A DNA stretch of 64,000 bases from Bradyrhizobium centrolobii (lineage in GTDB: Bacteria; Pseudomonadota; Alphaproteobacteria; Rhizobiales; Xanthobacteraceae), in the NCBI RefSeq assembly GCF_001641635.1, contig NZ_LUUB01000028.1, positions 14,256-78,255 on the forward strand, in the 5' to 3' direction. The notes under the pieces were generated by a model that saw only the letters and a program-made list of their open reading frames with translations, did no database searches and was not told where the DNA came from. The translations under genes were made by a program, and so were the position numbers. Below, one piece after another: positions 35,011 through 45,126 of this stretch. Within the stretch, counting starts at the first letter, position 1. The number at the start of each line of letters is the position of its first letter.

Positions 35011-36354
35011 ATGTGGCAGCGGCTCTCCTTCAGGACACAACTCTTTCTCCCGCTCGGCGTGATGTTCATCACGGCGCTGATCATGGGCGGCGTGCTGCTG
35101 TACGCCTTCACGACCGGTCAACTGGCCGACGAGAACGAACCGGGACGGCGCTCGGCGGTTGTCATCGCTGCGGCATTGAACAATGCGCTCCGCGCCTCCG
35201 ACAATCCGCAGCGGACGCTGGACGCATTCGTTCAGTCTCTGGACCCATCCTCCGATATCCAATTCCGCCCGGTGGAGGCGGGTCCCGCGCCTTCCCCGAA
35301 GGATGCCTTGCACGACCTGCATGGCATCCCGCAACGGTTCGTCGAACTCCTCACCATTCCGGATATCAATACCACATCTCCTGTGCTGATCGACGGCAAG
35401 CGTGTCGGCGACATCCTATTCCAGCCCGATCTGACGGCAGACGTGTTCGAAAAATGGGTGGCCTTCCTCGCGCTGGCCAGCTTCATCGCCCTGCTCACTG
35501 GGCTGACGGGAATCATCGCTTATATGTTCGCGGGATCGGCATTGCGGCCCCTGCAGAATCTTGGCGAAGGCCTGACGCGGATGCGCCGCGGCGACTACGC
35601 AAAGCCGATTCCGCTCGAGGGGCCACCCGAGATCCGGCAGGGCTGCGAGGAAGCCAATGCGCTGGCCCGCACGCTCGCACAATTCAGCCAGGACAATCGC
35701 GAGCTGTTGCACCGGCTGGTCTCGCTCCAGGACGACGAGCGGCGCGATCTCGCGCGCGAGCTGCACGACGAGCTCGGGCCGTTGTTGTTCAGCATCCGTG
35801 CCGGTGCGATCGCACTGATCGAGGCCGCGCAGGATGGAGCGGGAAATCTCGGCAGTTCGGCGCAAGACGTGCTGCAATCGGTCGAGACGCTCCAGCAGAC
35901 CAACCGCCGCATCCTCGACCGGTTGCGGCCGCTCTACATCGAGGATCTCGGGCTCGAGACCAGCGTGCAGACGCTGCTCCAGAATTTCCGCAAGCAGGCG
36001 CCGCACCTCGCCTTGACGGCAACGATCGATCGGGCGCTCAACCAGATCGAGGGGCCACTGGCGCAGACCGTTTATCGCGTGATCCAGGAGGCGCTGACCA
36101 ACGTTCTGCGCCACGCCAAGGCGAACAACGCCTATGTGCAGGCGACCATCGCCGGCGACGTCCTCGCCATCGAGATTTCCGACGACGGCCGCGGCTTTCC
36201 GGCCGATAACGTGTTCGGCCGCGGTCTGACCGGCATGCATGAGCGCGTGCGCGCACTCAGTGGATCGCTTTCACTTCTGCGCGCGGACGAGCGCACCTAT
36301 GTGCGTTGCCGCCTCCCGGTGGGAGCGACGCGCGAGGCACCGGCATCCGGCTAG
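35011..36354 (+). CDS. Sensor histidine kinase, NarX/HisKA_3 type
   Basis: 447 residues. The first membrane helix is LFLPLGVMFITALIMGGVLL (near 11-30), a periplasmic sensing loop of about 110 residues follows, and the second helix is near 150-175. A HAMP-like linker leads to the HisKA_3 phospho-acceptor H252 in LARELHDELGPLLFSIRAGA. The ATPase domain has NVLRHAKANNAYVQA and ISDDGRGFPADNVFGRGLTG. It phosphorylates the divergent NarL-type regulator. Its stop overlaps the convergent next gene by 4 bases. Confidence 0.93.
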   Translation: MWQRLSFRTQLFLPLGVMFITALIMGGVLLYAFTTGQLADENEPGRRSAVVIAAALNNALRASDNPQRTLDAFVQSLDPSSDIQFRPVEAGPAPSPKDALHDLHGIPQRFVELLTIPDINTTSPVLIDGKRVGDILFQPDLTADVFEKWVAFLALASFIALLTGLTGIIAYMFAGSALRPLQNLGEGLTRMRRGDYAKPIPLEGPPEIRQGCEEANALARTLAQFSQDNRELLHRLVSLQDDERRDLARELHDELGPLLFSIRAGAIALIEAAQDGAGNLGSSAQDVLQSVETLQQTNRRILDRLRPLYIEDLGLETSVQTLLQNFRKQAPHLALTATIDRALNQIEGPLAQTVYRVIQEALTNVLRHAKANNAYVQATIAGDVLAIEISDDGRGFPADNVFGRGLTGMHERVRALSGSLSLLRADERTYVRCRLPVGATREAPASG

Positions 36355-36716
36355 CATGCGCAGCCATCGGGCGAGTTCTGCCGCGCAGGCTCGCAGAGCG
36401 TGCTGTAGATCTTGCCTTCCGGGCTGAAGCGAAATGAGGCGTGAATGCGCAGCGAGCCTGCCACGGAATATTCGAGATCGACGCCGTAGGGCACCGGCGT
36501 GATCTCCTCCAGGCCGAAGCCGGCCGACGAGAACGTGTTGAGCTGCGACCGCCAATAGGTTTCGAGCTCGCCGCGGCCGCGATAGCGATGCGTGCCATTG
36601 CATGTGCATTCGAGCTGACCGTCATCCGCATACAGGTCGAGCAGTGTCGACAAGTCGCCCTTGCGACAGGCATCCACCCAATCGACGACAATTCCCATCT
36701 GGTCAAAATCGCTCAC
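36351..36716 (-). CDS. SnoaL/NTF2-like protein
   Basis: 121 residues if begun at GTG 36716 (VSDFDQMGIVVDWVDACRKG), with AAGGG just upstream; a GTG at 36764 would add 16 residues, and the choice is not certain. The NTF2-like fold is indicated by LLDLYADDGQLECTCNGTHR, the GRGELETYW turn and the central strands. Family members are small isomerases, cyclases or binding proteins. Four cysteines, two of them in the CAC terminus, are a noticeable feature. It ends tail to tail with the kinase gene, sharing CTAG. Confidence 0.75.
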   Translation of the reverse strand: MSDFDQMGIVVDWVDACRKGDLSTLLDLYADDGQLECTCNGTHRYRGRGELETYWRSQLNTFSSAGFGLEEITPVPYGVDLEYSVAGSLRIHASFRFSPEGKIYSTLCEPARQNSPDGCAC

Positions 36717-36834
36717 GCCCTTAATCCTGTCTGCCGCGGAAAATTTTGTGCCGTGTAGGCCCACCCTCGTGAATGCGCGCTGAATGGTAAACCCCGGGTG
36801 ATTCCGGGTTCCGGCACGGAAACTTCGGGCCGGC

Positions 36835-37587
36835 TCAGCTCTGCCGCCGTCCCCTCACCCAGACGCCGAAGGCGATCAGCACGGCACCCGCGAGTGTGAA
36901 CCAGGTGATGGCATATTGCAGGTGATCGTCCTTCAGATGCACGTCAAGCGGGCCCGGACGCGGAATCCCGTTCTCGGGCACCGGCTGCTCCAGGTCGACG
37001 TAGAACGGCGCGACCGTACCCCAGCCGAGTGAGCTCGCGATCACCAGATGATCGCGCGCGAACCACAGCCGCTTGTCGCGATTTTCGCCCGGCGTCAGCC
37101 ACCCCGGCGCCTCGAGGAAGCGCAGGTATCCGGTGAGCGCGACCGGCTGCCCGGTCACGAGCTTCTTCACCGCGCGATCCTCGACGGACCGGTCCTGCAT
37201 CGTGTTCTCGACGAAGCCCGCATCGATCACGACCATCTCGCCGGTCGAAAGGCGCGCTGGCAGGAAGGCCCAGGTGCCGGGACCCGAGGCGTCCTTGCGC
37301 ACGGCGGAACCGGACGAGTAGACCATCGCATCCGGCAGCGGCGCGTAAGTCGCCGTGAAGCTGACGCGGCGGAACTCGTCGCTTGCAGGGCTCAGCGTGG
37401 GCCATCGCGCCGGTGGCGGCAGCGCGATCGGTGCGGCCGCGAGCCGTTCCGTCAACGCCGCGATCAATTCATGCTTGGCAACCCGGCGCTGCAATTGCCA
37501 GACGCCGAGCGCGATGAACACCGCCGCCATCGCGAGCGTGAACAGCGCGAAGCCGGCCACGCGAGGCTTGCGCGCGGTATCGTTCAT
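36835..37587 (-). CDS. SURF1 family cytochrome c oxidase assembly protein
   Basis: 250 residues from MNDTARKPRVAGFALFTLAM. Two membrane helices, near 10-30 and near 225-245, flank a periplasmic domain. SURF1 signatures are visible: FIALGVWQLQRRVAKHELI at the N-terminus, and HLQYAITWFTLAGAVLIAFG at the C-terminus. SURF1 supports haem a insertion into subunit I of aa3 oxidase (Shy1/SURF1). Its ATG overlaps the DUF983 stop as ATGA, placing it at the end of the cox gene group. Confidence 0.94.
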   Translation of the reverse strand: MNDTARKPRVAGFALFTLAMAAVFIALGVWQLQRRVAKHELIAALTERLAAAPIALPPPARWPTLSPASDEFRRVSFTATYAPLPDAMVYSSGSAVRKDASGPGTWAFLPARLSTGEMVVIDAGFVENTMQDRSVEDRAVKKLVTGQPVALTGYLRFLEAPGWLTPGENRDKRLWFARDHLVIASSLGWGTVAPFYVDLEQPVPENGIPRPGPLDVHLKDDHLQYAITWFTLAGAVLIAFGVWVRGRRQS

Positions 37588-37985
37588 TTCGCGCGGTCGA
37601 TCAGCCGGCCGGGCGCCGCCTTGTGGTGAAATTGCAATGCGATCAGAAGCGACTTCATCGCGCGCAGCGGCAGCAGCGTGGTCGCGAGGATCAACGGCAG
37701 CCACAGCACCGCATGGACCCAGAACGGCGGCTGGTACTTGACCTCGACGACGAGCGCACACCCGACCACGATCGCGCCGGCAAGCATAATGATGAAGATC
37801 GCAGGACCGTCACCGGAGTCGATGAAGGCGTAGTCGAGGCCGCAATGCTCGCAAGAGGGCGCGAGCGTCAGGAAACCCGCATAGAGCCTGCCCTGGCCGC
37901 AGCGCGGACATTTGCAGGCGAGCCCGCGCATCGCGCTTTGCAGGACGGTGGTCTGGGGTTCGGGCGAATTGGCCGTATCGTTCAT
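37584..37985 (-). CDS. DUF983 zinc-ribbon membrane protein
   Basis: 133 residues from MNDTANSPEPQTTVLQSAMR; a GTG 18 bases upstream is possible. The N-terminal zinc-ribbon pattern CPRCGQGRLYAGFLTLAPSC with EHCG follows the family. Two membrane helices come after it (FIIMLAGAIVVGCALVVEV and VHAVLWLPLILATTLLPL). Members are conserved beside cox and SURF1 genes in alphaproteobacteria, but their molecular role is not established. It overlaps the SURF1 start by 4 bases. Confidence 0.9.
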   Translation of the reverse strand: MNDTANSPEPQTTVLQSAMRGLACKCPRCGQGRLYAGFLTLAPSCEHCGLDYAFIDSGDGPAIFIIMLAGAIVVGCALVVEVKYQPPFWVHAVLWLPLILATTLLPLRAMKSLLIALQFHHKAAPGRLIDRAK

Positions 37986-38034
37986 GATGGAGGAATCTAT
38001 CACAGTTCTGCCGAAACCCAGTCGGCCTGAAAGC

Positions 38035-38062
38035 GAAAGGGCGGCCCTGCGGCCGCCCTTTC
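38035..38062 (-). terminator. Terminator-like hairpin between coxC and DUF983
   Basis: GAAAGGGCGGCC-CTGC-GGCCGCCCTTTCC can form a stem of 11-12 pairs. On the minus strand it is followed by GCTTTC, a weak T run. It lies 22 bases after the coxC stop and may end or attenuate the cox transcript. Confidence 0.65.
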
Positions 38063-38083
38063 CAAGGTCGATCCGTTGCGGCG

Positions 38084-38980
38084 TCAGTGCGCGCCGTGGG
38101 CCATCGTCTCGGCGCCGCGTCCCCAGACGTAGATGCAGAGGAACAGGAACAGCCAGACCACGTCGACGAAGTGCCAGTACCAGGCGGCGAACTCGAAGCC
38201 GAGGTGCTGCTTCGGCGTGAAGTGGCCGGCATAGGCCCGCGCCAGGCAGACGATCAGGAACACGGTACCAACCAGCACGTGGAAGCCGTGGAAGCCGGTC
38301 GCCATGAAGAAGGTCGCGCCGTAGACATTGCCGGCGAATGAGAACGCCGCGTGGCTGTACTCATACGCCTGCACGCAGGTGAAGGTCGCGCCGAGCAGGA
38401 TGGTGAGGATCAGGCCGTATTTCAGGCCCTGGCGGTCATTCTCGAGCAGAGCGTGATGCGCCCAGGTCACCGTCGTGCCCGAGGTGAGCAGGATCAGCGT
38501 GTTGAGCAGCGGCAGATGCCAGGGATCGAAGGTCTCGATGCCGTGGGGCGGCCAGGTGCCCGGCACGTTGCAGGCGCCGGCCTGGGTGCCGAGGCCGCAG
38601 CCGAACACGGCGTCGCGGGTGGCGTGGACGGCGTCGGCCGGGAACAGCGCTGCGTTGAAATAGGCCCAGAACCAGGCGACGAAGAACATCACCTCGGAGG
38701 CAATGAACAGGATCATGCCGTAGCGGTGATGGAGCTGCACGACCCGGGTGTGGTCGCCCTTGTACTGGGCTTCCTTGATCACGTCGCCCCACCAGCTCGC
38801 CATGGTGTAGATCACGCCGACGGTGCCGACGCCGAAGATGATCGGCGCGGCCGCGAACATGTGGTGCATCCAGGCGATCGCCCCGAACGCCATGACGAAG
38901 GCCGAGACGGAGCCGACCGCCGGCCACGGCGAGGGATCGACCAGGTGATAGTCGTGATGCTTGCCTTGCGCTGTGGCCAT
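38084..38980 (-). CDS. coxC: Cytochrome c oxidase subunit III
   Basis: 298 residues from [20 protein letters not shown], preceded by GAGGAGAGAG. Seven membrane helices. Family features include [12 protein letters not shown] at the N-terminus, [20 protein letters not shown], the [11 protein letters not shown] stretch and the terminal [20 protein letters not shown]. Subunit III stabilises the aa3 core and its proton intake in the inner membrane. It is the last structural cox gene, 76 bp after ctaG. Confidence 0.97.
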   Translation of the reverse strand: MATAQGKHHDYHLVDPSPWPAVGSVSAFVMAFGAIAWMHHMFAAAPIIFGVGTVGVIYTMASWWGDVIKEAQYKGDHTRVVQLHHRYGMILFIASEVMFFVAWFWAYFNAALFPADAVHATRDAVFGCGLGTQAGACNVPGTWPPHGIETFDPWHLPLLNTLILLTSGTTVTWAHHALLENDRQGLKYGLILTILLGATFTCVQAYEYSHAAFSFAGNVYGATFFMATGFHGFHVLVGTVFLIVCLARAYAGHFTPKQHLGFEFAAWYWHFVDVVWLFLFLCIYVWGRGAETMAHGAH

Positions 38981-39056
38981 TGCCGTCTCTCTCCTCAATC
39001 CTGTGCCTGTCGGGCACTTATCCCCTTGGATCCAACCCCCGGACGAAGCCCGGCAA

Positions 39057-39692
39057 TCAGAGATTTCCCTTGCGTTTGTCGCCCTCGCCCGATGCGAGCG
39101 GCTTCACCACCGGATCGCGCAGCGGGTAGAACGTATAGGACAACGTGATCGTGCTCAGCCCGTCATTGTCGTGATCGTCGACGATCGACGGATCGACATA
39201 GAACACCACCGGCATCTCCCGCTTCTCGCCGGGCGCCATGGTCTGCTCGGTGAAGCAGAAGCAGTTGATCTTCTGGAAATAGGATCCGACCGTCAGCGGC
39301 GCGACATTGTAGGCAGCCTGGCCGGCGGTGGTGCGCGCGGCCTGGTTGGTCACGGTGTAGTAGATCGTCGTGACCTGGCCGATATTGACCTCGACCTCGC
39401 TCTGCTCCGGCTCGAACTTCCAGGGCAGTCCGCCCGCGACATTGGAGTCGAAACGCACGGAGATCTTGCGCGCGATCGGTCCGGTGGCCGGCGCCGAAGT
39501 CGCGACCTGGGTGGTGCCGTTGAAGCCTGTGGCGCGGCAGAACCAGTTGTAGAACGGCACCGCGGCGTAGGACGCGCCGACCATCAGCGCAACCACGCCG
39601 CCGCAGATCGAAGCAACCACCACATCGCGACCCAGGCCGCGGCCGTTCGGCTTGGCGCTCACGTCTTGCGATATGGTCGGCTTCTGATCCAT
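39057..39692 (-). CDS. ctaG: Cytochrome c oxidase assembly protein CtaG/Cox11
   Basis: 211 residues from ATG 39692; a GTG directly before it is also in frame. One N-terminal membrane helix ([20 protein letters not shown]) anchors a periplasmic immunoglobulin-like domain. The copper ligands are C144 and C146 in [11 protein letters not shown]. It inserts CuB into subunit I. It lies 4 bp after the 54-residue small gene and is expected to be in the same transcript as ctaB and coxC. Confidence 0.96.
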   Translation of the reverse strand: MDQKPTISQDVSAKPNGRGLGRDVVVASICGGVVALMVGASYAAVPFYNWFCRATGFNGTTQVATSAPATGPIARKISVRFDSNVAGGLPWKFEPEQSEVEVNIGQVTTIYYTVTNQAARTTAGQAAYNVAPLTVGSYFQKINCFCFTEQTMAPGEKREMPVVFYVDPSIVDDHDNDGLSTITLSYTFYPLRDPVVKPLASGEGDKRKGNL

Positions 39693-39696
39693 CACA

Positions 39697-39861
39697 TCAC
39701 AACGGCCGGTTCAGCACCGCCGGTCCCTTGACCATGGTGACAGCGAAGAAGAGTACGACGAGCACGCCGAGCGCGAGTGCGATCGCGATCGAGCGGTTAC
39801 GACGGCTCCGCTTCTGCGCCTCGGTGAGGACGATTCCATCTGGATCTTGTTTGTCGGCCAT
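39697..39861 (-). CDS. Short membrane protein of the cox cluster (CoxF-like)
   Basis: 54 residues, [20 protein letters not shown] then a basic stretch [10 protein letters not shown] and one membrane helix (about 25-43, [17 protein letters not shown]). It ends TGA at 39697. It fits exactly between ctaB (7 bp gap) and ctaG (4 bp gap) in the same direction, so it is very likely translated. Single-helix proteins of this size at the same place occur in alphaproteobacterial cox clusters and have been called CoxF or a small oxidase subunit. Its role in assembly or as a subunit is not established. Confidence 0.85.
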   Translation of the reverse strand: MADKQDPDGIVLTEAQKRSRRNRSIAIALALGVLVVLFFAVTMVKGPAVLNRPL

Positions 39862-39868
39862 TCCGTTA

Positions 39869-40813
39869 TCATGCGCCCCCTACCATCGGAGCAAGCGCCC
39901 GGAAGACGACCTCGGCGAGGAGGGTCGCAAACAGCGCGAACAGATAAAGGATGGAAAAAGCAAACAGCTTGCGGGTCGCGCGCAGCGACTGGCTGCGCTC
40001 GCGGCGCATATAGACATTGATCGCGAGCACCAGCATGCCGGCGCCAAGGATCAGCGAAGTGACGCCGTAGATGGCGTCGAAATAGCCGAGCGCCCAGGGC
40101 GCCGCGGCCACCGCGATCAGGACGACGGTGTAGAGCAGGATCTGCATCCGCGTCGCGTCGGGACCGGCGACGTTGGGCAGCATCGGAATGCCGGCGCGGG
40201 CGTAATCGTCGGAGCGGAACAGCGCCAGCGCCCAGAAATGCGGCGGCGTCCATAAGAAGATGATGGCGAACAGCAGCAGCGGCTCGACGTCGACCGTGCC
40301 GGTCACGGAGGCCCAGGCCACCACCGGCGGCAGCGCGCCGGCGGCGCCGCCGATCACGATGTTCTGCGCGGTCCAGCGCTTCAGCCACATCGTGTAGACC
40401 ACGACGTAGAAGAAGATGGTGAAGGCGAGCAACGCGCCTGCGATCCAGTTGACGAGGATGCCGAGCGTCATCACCGAGAAGAAGGCGAGCGTCATGCCGA
40501 ACGCCATCGCCTCGGGCCTGGTGATACGGCCGCGCGGGATCGGCCGGTTCGCCGTGCGCGACATCTTGGCGTCGATGTCGCCTTCCAGCGCCATGTTGAG
40601 CGCACCGGAGGCGCCGGCGCCGACAGCGATGCAGAGCAGCGAGGTGATCGCCAGCACGGGGTGGAAATGCCCCGGCGCCATCGCCATCCCGACCAGCGCC
40701 GTGAAGATCACGAGCGACATCACCCGCGGCTTCAATAGCGCGATGTAATCACCAACCTCCGCCTCGGAGATCCGGGGACCGATATCGATGGCGTTATGAT
40801 CGAGGACCGACAC
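39869..40813 (-). CDS. ctaB: Protohaem IX farnesyltransferase (haem O synthase)
   Basis: 314 residues with about eight membrane helices of the UbiA family. The two aspartate-rich sites are present: [20 protein letters not shown] near 85-105 and [16 protein letters not shown] near 200-215. It adds a farnesyl group to haem B to make haem O for the aa3 oxidase, and so links hemA output to the cox genes. It lies between coxA and the 54-residue gene on the minus strand. Confidence 0.96.
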   Translation of the reverse strand: MSVLDHNAIDIGPRISEAEVGDYIALLKPRVMSLVIFTALVGMAMAPGHFHPVLAITSLLCIAVGAGASGALNMALEGDIDAKMSRTANRPIPRGRITRPEAMAFGMTLAFFSVMTLGILVNWIAGALLAFTIFFYVVVYTMWLKRWTAQNIVIGGAAGALPPVVAWASVTGTVDVEPLLLFAIIFLWTPPHFWALALFRSDDYARAGIPMLPNVAGPDATRMQILLYTVVLIAVAAAPWALGYFDAIYGVTSLILGAGMLVLAINVYMRRERSQSLRATRKLFAFSILYLFALFATLLAEVVFRALAPMVGGA

Positions 40814-40875
40814 TTAATTTTACTCGCTTCGTTATAGAGCCGCGGCGCCCGTCTCAAGGCGCCGCGGGAGTTTGC

Positions 40876-42540
<1,665 letters not shown>

Positions 42541-42571
42541 TCAAGTCGCGTTCAGTCCCCCTGCCCGGCGC

Positions 42572-43411
42572 CTATTGCGTCGGGCCGGCGGCGGAGGCGT
42601 AGGTGCTGGTGCCGCCGCTCGCAAACTTCTTCTTTGCCGACTCAACCCAGGAGGCGAACTCCTGGTCGCTCACGACGCGCACCGCGATCGGCATGAAGGC
42701 GTGATCCTTGCCGCAGAGCTCCGAGCACTGGCCGTAATACATGCCGGTCCTGGTCGCCTTGAACCAGGTCTCGTTCAGGCGGCCGGGGATGGCGTCGATC
42801 TTGACGCCGAAGGCCGGCACCGCGAAGGAATGGATGACATCGGCGCCCGTGGTCTGCACCCGAATCACCTTGTTGACCGGCACCACCATCTCGTTGTCGA
42901 CGCCGAGCAGCCGCGGCTGCTTGTCCTGCGCGAGCAGCGAGTCGAACTCGAACTTGCCGTTGTCGGGATAGGCGTAGGACCAGTACCACTGCTTGCCGGT
43001 TGCCTTGATGGTCAGGTCCGCCTTCGGCACGTCGAGCTGGAGGAACAGGAGGCGGAACGACGGCACCGCGATGCCGACCAGGATCAACACCGGAACCAGG
43101 GTCCAGACCACCTCGATCAGCGTGTTGTGAGTGGTCCGCGACGGCACCGGATTGGCCCTCGCATTGAACTTGATGACCACGGTCACCAAGAGCGCCAGCA
43201 CGAACAGCGTGATGACGGCGATGAGGACGAACAGGAAATTGTGGAACCAGACGATGTTGTCCATCACCGGGGTGGCGGATTCCTGCAGATGCCATTCCCA
43301 CGGTGCCGGCTGCCCCAGCTCGGCAAATGCCGCACCGCCCGTCGCCAGCGTCAGGCCAGCTACGGCCAATCCCAGCAAGTGCCGGCCCATCCGGCCCATC
43401 GACATCCTCAT
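42572..43411 (-). CDS. coxB: Cytochrome c oxidase subunit II
   Basis: 279 residues from MRMSMGRMGRHLLGLAVAGL, with AAGGGGAG upstream. A signal peptide ends near GGAAFA (about residue 30). Two membrane helices follow, then a periplasmic cupredoxin domain with the CuA site in YYGQCSELCGKDHAFMPI. It takes electrons from cytochrome c and passes them to haem a. It is the first gene of the coxB-coxA-ctaB-small ORF-ctaG-coxC group. Confidence 0.97.
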   Translation of the reverse strand: MRMSMGRMGRHLLGLAVAGLTLATGGAAFAELGQPAPWEWHLQESATPVMDNIVWFHNFLFVLIAVITLFVLALLVTVVIKFNARANPVPSRTTHNTLIEVVWTLVPVLILVGIAVPSFRLLFLQLDVPKADLTIKATGKQWYWSYAYPDNGKFEFDSLLAQDKQPRLLGVDNEMVVPVNKVIRVQTTGADVIHSFAVPAFGVKIDAIPGRLNETWFKATRTGMYYGQCSELCGKDHAFMPIAVRVVSDQEFASWVESAKKKFASGGTSTYASAAGPTQ

Positions 43412-43858
43412 GCCGTTCGCGCTCCCCTTACGAAATCACCCCAAGTGCATTCCCTTATTGATGGGGAACGCTTATTCGATCCGCCCGTCCGACAAACCGC
43501 CGCTCAAGAATACCTCTAAGAGGTAGTGGGGCCAGATCGCGAGAACGCCGAAATCAAGCCTCTCAAACCATAATTCTTGATCTATCGCAATGCAGTCTTG
43601 AGCCCTCTCCGCCAACCGTCACCCGCAAGATATTTCCCAGTAACATCAGACAAAAATACCGTTTCCCGGCATGCCGCGGCTTGACAGCGGGATTACCCGC
43701 GGTAGGCACTGGTCAATCGCCGCGTCGGAGCCTGATTCGCGCGGCGGCGAGGCTGCCGGCGCGGCGCGGGATTTGCTTGGGAAACGCCTTCAAGCCGCCG
43801 TCATTGCCGTATCAGTCCTCAGTGCGAGCGACCCAAGCGAACAGAGGGATCGACCCCG
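43412..43858. other. 447 bp region upstream of coxB
   Basis: No protein gene is visible. AT-richer than its surroundings in about 43440-43660. It holds a perfect palindrome TACCTCT-A-AGAGGTA (43511-43525), about 100 bp before coxB, and TTGATCTATCGCAA (43577-43590), which fits the loose FixK2 pattern TTG(A/C)-N6-(T/G)CAA. Both could control coxB and are not shown to do so. Confidence 0.45.
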
Positions 43859-44392
43859 ATGGGGCTTTCGACATGCGTGGCAAGGCCGGCCAACCGCCTC
43901 AGGACCCTCGCGGCCCTGCTGACCGCGGTCGTGCTCCTTGCCCTGCCCGGTCTCGCCCATGCGCAGGGCGCGGTGCGCTCCGTCCATGGCGACTGGCAGA
44001 TCCGCTGCGACACCCCGCCGGGCGCCCAGGCCGAGCAATGCGCCCTGATCCAGAGCGTGGTCGCCGAAGACCGGTCCAATGCCGGCCTCACCGTGATCGT
44101 GCTGAAGACCGCCGACCAGAAGAGCCGGCTGATGCGCGTGGTCGCCCCGCTCGGCGTGCTGCTGCCCTCCGGCCTCGGCCTGAAGCTCGACAACCAGGAC
44201 GTCGGCCGCGCCGGCTTCGTCCGCTGCCTGCCCAATGGCTGCGTCGCCGAGGTCGTCATGGATGACAAGCTGCTCGGCCAGCTGCGCAACGCCAAGACCG
44301 CCACTTTCATCATCTTCGAGACCCCCGAGGAAGGCATCGGCTTCCCGCTCAGCCTGAACGGGCTGGGTGAGGGGTATGACAAGTTGCCGTAG
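43859..44392 (+). CDS. Invasion-associated locus B (IalB)-like periplasmic protein
   Basis: 177 residues. A signal peptide (LAALLTAVVLLALPGLAHAQ) ends near residue 36. The IalB domain begins SVHGDWQIRCDTPPG, continues QCALIQSVVAEDRSNAGL, and has FVRCLPNGCVAEVVMDD with paired cysteines. Such proteins are common in alphaproteobacteria as small envelope proteins with a beta-sandwich. The name comes from Bartonella erythrocyte invasion, and the role in free-living species is unknown. A family-D repeat follows the stop. Confidence 0.9.
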   Translation: MGLSTCVARPANRLRTLAALLTAVVLLALPGLAHAQGAVRSVHGDWQIRCDTPPGAQAEQCALIQSVVAEDRSNAGLTVIVLKTADQKSRLMRVVAPLGVLLPSGLGLKLDNQDVGRAGFVRCLPNGCVAEVVMDDKLLGQLRNAKTATFIIFETPEEGIGFPLSLNGLGEGYDKLP

Positions 44393-44413
44393 GGGGCGAC
44401 TTCAACATTCGGT

Positions 44414-44570
44414 GTCGTCCCGGCGAAGGCCGGGACCCATACCGCGTGATCTATCCATCGCAGTCGGTGGTCGTCCCAACGACGGCCAGTTACTACTAGT
44501 CTTCGCCAAAGTCCTCCCTGGGGTTGGGTCCCGGCCCCCCGTGCGCAATTGCGCACTAGGCCGGGACGAC
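44414..44570. repeat. Palindromic repeat, family D copy 2
   Basis: GTCGTCCCGGCGAAGGCCGG plus GACCCAT at the left pairs with GGGTCCCGGCC and GGCCGGGACGAC at the right. The centre includes the diverged unit CAGTCGGTGGTCGTCCCAAC and a perfect TGCGCAATTGCGCA palindrome. It has the arrangement of 17853-17973 with a longer interior. Confidence 0.75.
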
Positions 44571-44668
44571 GTTGGATGAAACCCGACGCAAATCTCAACC
44601 CGCGAAAATGCGTCAGCATTCTCGCGGCATGGTTTGCCAAGCTTTGCTCATCTCCTTGCTTGGACAGA

Positions 44669-44956
44669 CTATGCGCAGTCGACGCGGTAAAGCTCGGTCT
44701 CGCACCAGCCGCAGCGATAGATGCGGCCTCTGCCGGCCACTGGCCCTACCAACGCCTTGCGCCGGCACGTCGCGCAAACGACGCCGTCCACCGTGTCGCA
44801 GCCGGGGTGGGCTGCGAGATAGGCCGCGCGCGTGGGATAGGATGTCCAGTAGCGGCGATAAATGAGCTGATTGGCAAGCAAGACCAAACCCAGCACGGAA
44901 AAGCCGATGATCAGGCCGTGATACTGGTCCCAGAAACCAAGCAGGGAATTCCACAT
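44669..44956 (-). CDS. Small membrane protein with zinc-ribbon-like C-terminus
   Basis: 95 residues. One membrane helix near 14-34 (GLIIGFSVLGLVLLANQLIY), then RRYWTSYPTRAAYLAAHPGC. The C-terminus has two CxxC units, CATCRRKALVGPVAGRGR with CGWCETELYR, spaced like a zinc ribbon. Function unknown to me; a membrane-tethered metal-binding or protein-interaction module is inference. It is divergent from tldD, and a hairpin (44600-44627) lies after its stop and may be its terminator. Confidence 0.75.
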   Translation of the reverse strand: MWNSLLGFWDQYHGLIIGFSVLGLVLLANQLIYRRYWTSYPTRAAYLAAHPGCDTVDGVVCATCRRKALVGPVAGRGRIYRCGWCETELYRVDCA

Positions 44957-45126
44957 GCTTTTGCCGGCGGCTCCGACCCAAGGGTTCGCCCGTCATAGCC
45001 GAAAAACTTGAAAGCCGGCTTAAGGCGAAGGCCCACCTATCGTTTCCGTAATGTGACGGTCGGCCCCTCGCGGAACGCACCGGAAACCATTATCTTGCCC
45101 AACATCCCCCGATAATGGACGGACGC

